The position numbers and the translations under genes were made by a program. Source: Xenoacremonium recifei (lineage: Eukaryota > Ascomycota > Sordariomycetes > Hypocreales > Nectriaceae). From it: a stretch of DNA of 64,000 bases. Below, piece by piece: positions 56,114 to 64,000 of this stretch. Positions within the stretch are counted from its first letter, which is position 1, and each line of letters starts with the position of its first letter. The stretch lies in contig WOFQ01000023.1 of the NCBI GenBank assembly GCA_012184525.1, positions 186,001 through 250,000 on the forward strand, in the 5' to 3' direction. A model generated the notes under the pieces. It did no database searches. It saw only the letters and a list, made by a program, of their open reading frames with translations, and had not been told where the DNA came from.

Positions 56114-58640
56114 CTTGCCTGGTGCTCCGACTGCGGCTGGAAGCGTGCAAGAGGGTTAATCGTGGATTTTATGGTTTGGTGCTGTTCAGTCTGATGATTC
56201 CGAACAGAGAGGTGAGTCTGCTCTCCCCCTTATATAGACAATTCTGGCATCACACGAGCTCATACGACACAGCAAGCCCCTTCGCTCCCTCGCTCCTTCG
56301 GACAGCTTCCTGGAGTCATCTCTCCACCGACGGAACTCCTCCTCGCCGGTCAGCTTGCTCGAACATTCCTTCAGCCAGCCACTCCGACTCTAGAAGACCC
56401 GGATGAAGCCAAAGATCTTCAGGTAGCCCCTCTCAGAGTGTTCATCTGACGATGCACAAGCTTCACTTCGAGCCGTCAAGGAATATCGCTCGCCAAGCAG
56501 CAGCACACTTGGACGATCTGGACTTGGATTGGACCATGGCGTACATGCGAAAGTCCTTCTGCATGCATCCTGTGCGATAATCACTCGAGTTATTGATTTT
56601 TGGTGGCCACTCAAGGCGTCCTTCTCCGCCTGAGGGCATTCAGCTGGCAGCTAGGAGCATCGCCTACCTTGTTTCGGCATCCGGAGGCTGCCCATGGCTT
56701 ATGTTGAGTGCATCCGAGGCGTTGAAGACGTCGGAGGCGCTGCGAACTTGACCCGTTGAGGTTCGAGTCTATCGCCAGCCCCCCTTGGCCGACCACACAG
56801 AAAGTCAGAATGTGATATCCTCTTCGGGGAACTGAGCAGGTTTCGACGGGCCAATGACAGCAAGGGTTGTACCACTTTGAGATGGTCAGCGCTCCGCAGT
56901 CTGGCTCAGTTCGTATCGTCTAGCACCTCAGCTGCCGGCGAGGTGGTATTCTGCACTCCTTTGGGGAACGAGCGAATGCAGCTGACTCGCCAGTCAGACC
57001 GCGTACTAGCTGAGGGAGGATCAGCTCGACCTATCAAACACTGCGTCTGACCATTTTCGATTTGCCGCGCTCGACGCACCGAGTTGCAAGATGCATACAT
57101 TGCTGCACATGCTAGTCGAAGAGGCTGGCCCGGGATCCGAGGAGGGGAGTGTTCGTCGAGTCTTGCATGAGAATGTGATTAACTCGCAGGACTTGCAGGA
57201 TGTCCATGCCGCCGATGTCTGCCCGCCTGTGCAGCGTCATGAGATAAGAGCTTGGCTGACTAGCTCTCGGAGCGATACTAGGCCGACTATAGGCGTGTGT
57301 GGTCTGTCTTTCTTTTTTTTTTAGCTTGTATGGACGACGTCGGCTTCGTTGGCGCCCCTCTGCTCAACTCACTCTAGGAATGCCAGCAGGGATATTCCAG
57401 TCTCTGGTCGATCAATCCCCTCAGTCACTCGATTTTCACAGCTGGGTCACGCATGCACAAGACACACGAACAGATTGTCTGCAAGAAATCTTCTTCGGAA
57501 CTCGCTCGCACTGCCGTCCGGTCCGGAGAGGGGCAGTGTTCGCAGATCAGGTTAAGCTTCGCAAGTCTTTTCAGCTCTTCATTAATGGCTCACCAGCCAG
57601 TAGTGTCACCAGCCAAGGATGGGACTTTACAGAGGAACGCAGAAGTGCGTCAGCTTCTGTCTCCTGATCGTCCGGCCTGATGTAATTCGTTGCAGGGGTA
57701 TGCCTGCATGTGATAGGTCTCGTGCGTGAGTTCTTTTGATGTCTGCTTGCTCTTTGATCTGCTGATGCGAAATCGTTCAATATGGAGTCTGGTTCTGCGG
57801 ATTTGCTTTCCTCCCAAGGAATACCTGCATAATTCCTTGCACTTTCACACTCAGGAATACGATATCTACATGCTTTCGCCCTTCTAGAACCCACTACGGT
57901 TCAGCCCGCTCCCGTCTCGACTAACTGCGCCGCCTGCTTACGCGCCAGCGCCAGACCCTATGCAGCGTTGGCTCCCCAGCCATTCGCTTTCCTGCATGCC
58001 ATCCCTGCCTAGGCAAACGGTCGCGGCGGTGGCTCATGCAAGAGTGAGAGCTGGGTATGGGCTTGTGTGATGCCTTTCTTTCTCTGCCTGAATCTGGGCT
58101 CTTCTTGGCGTATTCGTTCAGGGTCTAGTTGCGGGGTATCAGACGATTCGCAGGTGATGTCACTGATGATGTGCTGGAGGAGATGAGAGGGCTGTGTCTT
58201 TGTAGAGGTTTGTATAATTTGTGAAATGTGTCTCTTGCTCTTCCAGAAGTGATTTGTTGGTGCTTAATCTATAGTCCGGCTTGGGTATATATTATATCCT
58301 ATCCAGTCCGTACAGTTAGAGCTGAGCTCTCAGAGGGCTCACAGTAAGGAATGAATCTTGGCCCCCCCCATGAATTTTCGCATTTTCAGCCCAGCTTAGG
58401 CACTGTATTCCCTGATCGTTTGATCAAATCGAATTATAGCTTAGATTCGGGTCCTTTGTATTTTAACGCCGCAGTAGCATTTACGGCATTTCCAGCATTT
58501 ATTTGGGCCTTCTTTGTAAGACAGTCGGTTGTCTGTGGTTGTGTGTATGTGTGCGGTCCTCGAACCCCAACACAATGTAGTAATTTTCTGTATCCTCCGT
58601 GTCCTTTATATGTCTTTTATGTGTCCTTGATATATCCTTT
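56114..58640. other. Gene-poor region upstream of the Cys-rich gene
   Basis: The first 300 bp hold the promoter of the Cys-rich gene. The rest has no convincing coding sequence, and frames such as 57299-57667 plus have no motif. A homopolymer T-run lies at 57310-57320. Confidence 0.5.
56231..56238 (-). promoter_or_regulatory. TATA box of the Cys-rich gene
   Basis: The minus strand reads CTATATAAGG about 120 bp before the ATG at 56113, a good TATA match and position for a strongly expressed secreted protein. Confidence 0.55.
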
Positions 58641-58659
58641 CCTGTTCTGATGATTAACT

Positions 58660-58985
58660 CAATTTATGGAAGTGATTCATTCAGCGCGTTAATCAGTGAA
58701 TTATTGCCTAAACATACCAGTCTCTACTTTAATGTTAATACCCATGTAGTTAAGCTCGATTATAGAGCCTTAATGCATGGACTCGAGTGATCAAGAGTAA
58801 TGTCCATGTATCTGCCTCGTGCTTGTCTAGAGATGAAGGGCTACTGCGTAGATTATCTCCCAAATTTCATGGCATACTAGAAAACGGTCCTTTCACTCAG
58901 AAATCAGGCCTTTTTCTCAATTCACTGACTGTCAGCTGCGGCATATATCGCAGAGAACTTTGAACCAGTGAGCTACCCTGGTTTG
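58660..58985. repeat. Dispersed repeat, copy R2
   Basis: Aligns with R1 but with many C-to-T and G-to-A changes. At 58730-58746 it reads TAATGTTAATACCCATG where R1 (44770-44786) has CAATGTCAATGCCCACG. CA-to-TA changes dominate, the RIP signature. Confidence 0.75.
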
Positions 58986-58999
58986 AGGTCTTGCTGAGG

Positions 59000-59363
59000 C
59001 TCATTCATGTCTCAAACCAAGTCAAGTGTCGGTTCGGACACAGCCTCGAATACCGGAGACTCAGCTGAAGAAATTAATCAGGTACGTATGAGAGCTCCAC
59101 GTCGGTTAACGTCTCCCAACATCTTCCCAGAATGCCCCGACATCCTCCTGGATGGTACCAGCCAGGTGTTTAACCAGTGTACTCAGGATTTCGCCCACGA
59201 TTTGTGAATTAGTTTCTACAGAATCAGCCAGAATCAGGTCGGTGTCGGTGGATTCCCGGACGCAGTGGCATTGGAAGGATGAGCTGGCGGGGAGGTGGGA
59301 GATAAATAATGCGGAAAGTTGAAGAGAATCACAGAAAGAAATACCCTCTGAATTGATTGCCAT
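59000..59363 (-). pseudogene. RIP-damaged member of the 20366 gene family
   Basis: NSQIVGEILSTLVKHLAGTI, then QEDVGAFW aligns with the family N-terminus. A frameshift after the GAF-W position throws the frame off; the shifted frame continues as CWETLTDVELSYVPD before an in-frame stop (family C/YGPGDFLRLS at this place). It joins repeat R2 in the same way that the 44985-45365 copy joins R1. Confidence 0.5.
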
Positions 59364-59654
59364 TATGTCATTATGGCCGACCTATTTAGTGAAGCAAACA
59401 AGTTGCTAGCGCATTGATTCACCTCAATAACGAAACAAAAGTGATTCATATCGACAAAAGAATGAAAGTGATCCACATCAGCAACAGACCCATTCACTGA
59501 AGCAAACAATATACCAGCATAGTGATTACATTAACAACAGAATATGAGAGAACAGCCAAGGAGAAGAAAATATCAATGTGGAATGGGAAGCCTGGATTTA
59601 GTCCATCAGTTTTGGGTATAGTTTCATTATAATTTACTCCAAAGAACCTTAACT

Positions 59655-60003
59655 TCAGTAAGGGATTAGCTACTTACGTACTCTGTAGAGTAAGGGCAAT
59701 GTAATATTTTGTAAGTATGAAGTGTCCTAAGTATAGGAAGGAAGGACAATGTATAAAATATCCAGGACATCTCATATATTTATATCCTTCTCATTTCTTC
59801 TTCTTCTCTTCTCATCTAATTAAGTTAATCCACGATGATTCAAGGCAGTAGCAAAGCGATATAATTAATACGTGAATTATTCAGCGCAGTGATTAATAAA
59901 CTATTGCCTACACACCTTTACCAGTCTCTACTTCAATTTCAATACCCAAATTCACTGACCGTCAGCTGCGGCGCACATCGCAGAGAAATTTTGAACCAGT
60001 GAC
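59655..60003. repeat. Dispersed repeat, copy R3
   Basis: Matches R1 from GGGATTAG(A/C)TACTTACG (44497 / 59663) to CCAGTGACCT, but lacks the middle of R1, jumping from CAATACCCAA to ATTCACTGACCG. CA-to-TA changes relative to R1 are frequent (GAATTATTC for GAATCATTC). Confidence 0.75.
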
Positions 60004-60069
60004 CTATCCTCATAGTGAATCACTATTCCTATCTTCAAAGTGAATCACCATTTTTATCCCTACACTGAA

Positions 60070-60534
60070 TCATTGCTCATAGTCTCGCACTGAATCACCA
60101 TCCTCATGCGATACAGAATCAACTTGCACCGGATATTTCTTACCCGAGTACAAGAAGTACATCCATTGGGTTGTGAGCACCATAAATCGGTTCGTCAAGA
60201 GTTGCTGTGAAGCCCTGCATAGTGTGACCGTTCTTTGAATCTCAGCGTGAATCTCCTTGCTTTTGGCCATGCACCAAAGTCTAGCCTCGCGCACGGAAAT
60301 GTTGTCGACTAATGCTTCTGTGGGCGGAGAGTCGGCTGGGCAGAGTTGGTGTGGAAAGGAGAATTCTAAAGTTTCAAGATGTTCCACTCGGCCTCTACAG
60401 GAGCGGCATGAAAGAGAATGGTTGACATGATGAATCTGACTTTGGCTGACTTTACGGATCCATTCAAGTTGAGACCAATACAGGGTTTGATGGCAAAAGC
60501 AAAGTTGACAGGGCTGTTCACTTTTGTCCTGCAT
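60070..60534 (-). pseudogene. C-terminal remnant of the 20366 gene family
   Basis: A 154-residue frame without a convincing start. VDNISVREARLWCMAKSKEI aligns with VANVSLREVRLWCSLNTRQM of the intact protein; the rest is unrelated or decayed. It follows repeat R3. Confidence 0.4.
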
Positions 60535-60609
60535 CTGAAAGTCCTATATCTGAAACGGCGGAGGCCCGAGTTATGGCCCTACGCTATCCGTATCATCTCT
60601 CAAACCCCA

Positions 60610-62370
60610 TCAAACCCTCTCTTGTTGAACCACGGAGTGCTTATCCATATCCACATCCCTGAGGCCAAATCCTTCAGCCTCCATCATGGCTGCCGCATCC
60701 GCTTTGCCAAAGTCACGAAGACGAGTGCCCTTGTTGAACAAGTAGTCAACCTGTTCCAGCGTCTTGCCCTTACACTCAGGAATGCAGAAATAGGTGAAGC
60801 CGAAAGCGCATGCCATCAGTGACCCGAAGATGAAGCCGAGCTTGCTGTTCAAGCCGGCATACTCGTCACTCAAGAGATAAGGAATCGAGAAGGTGACAGC
60901 AAAACTAAAACTCGTAAGTATTTTTCGAGATTAAATGCTGGGAAGACAGTGACTTACTTGATGAGCACGTTGACAGTGAAACCAACGCGCGCCGTCAGAT
61001 CTCGAAGGCGAAGGGCAGAAACCTCGGTGGTCACGACGTAGGTCAGGGGAGCCCAACCCATGGAGAAACCGCTGACAAAGATCGAGATGGTGGCAATGAT
61101 TCCGTTCTTACGCGCGGTCGTCACGGGATTGTCGAGGCCAAGGGCTCCCATGGTCATCATAGCAGCCGTCATTGTAGCAGCAGACAGCATCAACAGGGTC
61201 CTGGTACCATATTAATCGAAGGTCTTAGCCCAATATATAAAAGTTCCACATACCGACGTCCAACAAGATCAGCCCACAGCAGGATACTCGTCAGAGTTGT
61301 AATGTTAATGGCGGCATTGATGAGCTGGTAGGCAAAGGGGTTGAGCGTGCCGAGGCTCTTGACGTAGATAGCACTGTATTGGGACGCAAAGGCTTGGCCA
61401 CTTGACTGCATGAAGAAGTTGGCGAAGATGACGATGACAGTTCGCTTCAAGTTGGTGCCTTGGAAGAGCTCGATGAACTTCCCCTGTTCGACTTCGTTCT
61501 CAAGGGAACTCTTTAGGTCGATGAACTCGGCCTGGATCTGGTCCTCGGTGAAGGGGCCGGCTCGGAGCTTGCGTAGACAGACCAGAGCCTCATCGTCACG
61601 GTTCTTTCGCAGTAGCCAGCGGGGAGACTCGGGGATAAACCAGATCATGCTGAGGACGATGGATGGGACGATATAGAAGAGGCCGAGTGGAATCCTCCAT
61701 GCACGGTTGTCTTGGATGGTGCTAGTACCGTAGCAGACACAGTTGATGACGAGGCCACCAACGATGAGACTGAGTTGGTAGGATCCGACCATGAAACCAC
61801 GAGCCGCAGCAGGGACTATGAGAAGTAAGACGTTAGCCCTGATGGTTACGATATACGAAGCGAAGGAGGACTAACCGATTTCAGACTGATAGGTTGGCAC
61901 TACAGCTAGTTCGATGCCGACATAGACGTAGTTGAGCACTCGAGCAGCCATGATCTGCTCCTTGCTAGCAGAAGTGACAGCAATGGTAGCAGTGCAGATT
62001 GCGTAGCAACTCATGCCAAACATGCACCATCGTCGACCCCATCGGGACGAGATCCAACTTCCGGCAATGACACCTAGACGAGGATGGGTAAGCAACCGTG
62101 GGGAGATTGATAGCCTTCATCCTTCCGAGACGTACCAAACGCAAAGCCAATGTAGTTGAGACTGTTGAAGAGCGACAACCACGTAGTCTCGAGGCCATAC
62201 TTGCCCGTCTTTGGGTTCAGCACGCCGAACTCCTTGTCGAAAGCGTCCATAGCCTGCGTGCTGGCAAAGGCCTGGTTGTCGAAGCCATAGTTGAACGTCG
62301 ACACGGCAATCAACGTGCAGGCCATAGCCAGCTGGCGGTTGAAGTACCGGAACTTGGCAAAGGCACCCAT
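60610..62370 (-). CDS. MFS sugar transporter (hexose/disaccharide type)
   Basis: Five exons (62370-62136, 62073-61876, 61815-61254, 61200-60958, 60904-60610) give 510 residues; the introns are 62, 60, 53 and 53 bp and all phases agree. Sugar-porter motifs are present: SSRWGRRW after helix 2, PESPRWLLRK before the central loop, LVGRR at the exon 3 end, and PECKGKTLEQVDYLF near the C-terminus (a PETKG variant). About twelve membrane spans are visible. It should import a sugar with protons at the plasma membrane. It is divergent from a GH3 beta-glucosidase, so a glucoside or its product is a plausible substrate. I chose the ATG at 62370 before GAFAKFRYFN; the frame is open further but has no upstream ATG. 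Confidence 0.9.
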
Positions 62371-62924
62371 GATGAAGAGAGACTGGATGTAAGGTGAAAG
62401 GGTCAAGCTGCAAAGAAGGGCGAGTGCCTGTGCCTTGCTGGATTCGAGGGATCGTCAGTCCGGGGCGACGACAGACCTTATAATGGTCAGCGAACGCGTC
62501 TGCCGGGCATGGCCGTGTGGAGTAACGGGGAGTTGAAAGACGAGATGCGGGACGAGATGCGGAGATCAGCTGGCCATTGGAGTTTGCGACCCATTGGGGG
62601 ACAAGGTTTGCATCAACACATGGCCGTGTTAGTCTGTACGAGAGCCGGTGTCTAGATCGCGAGCTATAGTACGAGATCCGTTCCGAAACCACGATATCCG
62701 GGTCACGTTCTGGGGACAGAGTCTCTAGCTTGGGTCTCGGAACTCGGAGTTCCATCTCGACTAGAAAACTCGGACCGCTCTCTGATTGGCGCCGTTCCCG
62801 GGTCTTCCCCGTGGGCATCCCTCGTTCTCCGGACGTGAATGCGGAGGAACTCTCTTTATTTCACAGCCCGTCTGGCATGACCACCCATGCCCAGATTCCC
62901 CAAATTCTAGATCAACCCAGCAAA
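62371..62924. promoter_or_regulatory. Bidirectional promoter between sugar transporter and beta-glucosidase
   Basis: A 554-bp divergent intergenic region. It contains one full TACGAGATCCG copy (62670-62680), a nearby ACGATATCCG variant (62691-62700), and CGG-containing half-sites. The arrangement implies co-regulation of uptake and hydrolysis. Confidence 0.5.
62669..62686. promoter_or_regulatory. Copy 4 of the TACGAGATCCG motif
   Basis: GTACGAGATCCGTTCCG is identical over 12 bases to the copy at 24037 upstream of the sulfatase, nearly 39 kb away. Confidence 0.5.
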
Positions 62925-64000
62925 ATGGCCGCTCAACCGGATATCGAGGCCGTGCTCAAGTCCCTGACCCTAGAGGAGAAAGTAGGCCTATATCCGGAGT
63001 CCCCTGAATAGCCCCGCCCCAGACCCCGGCATCCCAGGGTCACTCCGGATGCCGGTGTCTTACACCGTTCTGCGAGATCCAGATCACTGACGTGGACGGG
63101 CATGTAGATTTCTCTTCTCGCCGGCGGAACCTTCTCGGACACGGCTGCCATCCCAAGCAAGGGAGTTCCCCCAATCAAAGTGAGTCCTCGGTCATGTGCC
63201 AGCTCGCTAATGGGACATTATACTCACAAGATGTTCTAGACCGCCGACGGACCTAATGGCGTTCGAGCTCCTGCTACAGAGCAGAGCATCCGCTCAGCCT
63301 GCTTTCCTGCAGCCTCGAGTCTTGCTGCCACCTTTGATGTCGATGCAGCCCGCAAGTTCGGAGTAGCCCTCGCCGAGGAGGCGCGGGACAAGGGCGCCCA
63401 CTGCATCCTCGGACCAACCGTCTGCATACACCGACATCCCCTTGGTGGCCGCAACTTCGAGAGCTTTAGCGAAGACCCCTTACTGACCGGCAAGATGGCG
63501 TCGCAGGTCATCCAGGGTCTCCAAAGTCAAGGCGTGTCGGCCACTATCAAGCACTTTGTCGCCAATGAGCAGGAGTCGGAACGAACGAGTGTAGATGAGA
63601 CTATTAGTGAGCGAGCTCTGCGTGAAATCTACCTTCGCCCCTTTGAGATTGCCATTAAGGAAGCCAGTCCCTGGGCGCTTATGACGGCGTATAACCACGT
63701 CAACGGCACCCACTGTGACGCTCACGAGTGGCTACTGCGAGATATCCTACGTGGAGAATGGGGATGGGATGGCCTGGTGATGAGCGACTGGGGTGGCACT
63801 AACTCAGTAGTTGATGCTCTTAAGGCTGGTCTTGATGTCGAGATGCCTGGGCCACCCCGGATTCGCAAGATTCCTGTCGTGCTCGATGTTGTGAATAAGG
63901 GGCTTGTTTCTGAGAGCGTAATTGACGATCGAGTGCGGACAATCTTGCGTTTTGTCTTCAAGTTGAAGGAGTTGGAGCAAAAAGCGATTCCCAGCTCTGT
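62925..64000 (+). CDS. GH3 beta-glucosidase, 3' end beyond the window
   Basis: Exons 62925-62981, 63108-63179 and 63240 to the window end, with introns of 126 and 60 bp; 296 codons are visible. It starts LKSLTLEEK like fungal GH3 beta-glucosidases. After splicing it reads KISLLAGG, then the substrate-binding IKTADGPNGVRAP (family SDGPNGVRG). It continues with GPTVCIHRHPLGGRNFESF, the KHFVANEQE segment and the nucleophile loop GLVMSDWGGT (catalytic Asp in SDW). No signal peptide is visible, so it may be intracellular and act on imported glucosides, consistent with the divergent sugar transporter. An in-frame ATG at 62877 is an alternative start. The C-terminal half, with any PA14 insert and FnIII domain, is not in the window. 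Confidence 0.88.

Noticed and set aside
56740..56800. GGTTCGAGTCT stretch resembling a tRNA T-loop
   Set aside because: No matching acceptor stem, D-arm or anticodon arm could be placed around it.
1..64000. CRISPR array, rRNA genes, bacterial operon signals
   Set aside because: None seen. The tandem repeats found (20, 21 and 114 bp units) have no unique spacers, and the gene structure is eukaryotic.

Overview
This window is nuclear DNA of a filamentous ascomycete (Pezizomycotina). The evidence is: introns of about 45-140 bp with GT..AG ends and CTAAC/CTGAC-like branch points, Zn2Cys6 and bZIP-DUF3425 regulators, a GPI-anchored CRH-type GH16 enzyme, a PDR-type ABC transporter, a NACHT (NLR-like) protein, and C-to-T decay of repeats that looks like RIP. 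I cannot name the species from sequence alone. Exon joins were worked out by hand from splice consensus and frame; they have no transcript support.

Left part (1-19 kb): a VIT/VWA protein (651-3500), a small kinase-like protein with a broken catalytic loop (4834-5759), a GH16 cell-wall transglycosylase (6063-7315, minus), an HPP-family membrane protein (9642-10561, minus), a secreted S41-like peptidase with a GPI-type tail (11345-13860, minus), a bZIP/DUF3425 factor (14432-15759, minus), an NmrA-like protein (16164-17153) and a secreted unknown with an apparent frameshift (17786-19065, minus).

Middle part (20-38.5 kb): the only intact member of a small gene family (20366-20971) beside a 20-bp tandem repeat; a regulator with two tandem Zn2Cys6 domains (21379-23837, minus) divergent from a sulfatase (24225-25799); a cytochrome P450 (26624-28472); a low-complexity hypothetical protein; a PDR ABC transporter (31511-36381); and a POT/PTR peptide transporter (36541-38483, minus).

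Accessory part (38.5-64 kb): two gene-poor tracts (about 38.5-46.3 kb and 56.1-60.6 kb) hold three diverged copies of a dispersed repeat linked to degenerate members of the 20.4-kb gene family, plus two small DnaJ-like CxxCxGxG zinc-motif reading frames flanking one copy. Between the tracts are an NLR-like NACHT gene (46331-49843), a SnoaL/NTF2-like protein, a Zn2Cys6 factor with a 19-nt microexon inside its zinc cluster, and a very unusual secreted protein (53226-56113) whose Cys residues recur about every third residue for some 590 residues before a C-terminal GLEYA/PA14-like domain. The right end is a divergent pair: an MFS sugar transporter and a GH3 beta-glucosidase cut by the window edge. 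Their shared promoter carries a motif also present three times between the tandem-zinc regulator and the sulfatase, which suggests a common regulator.
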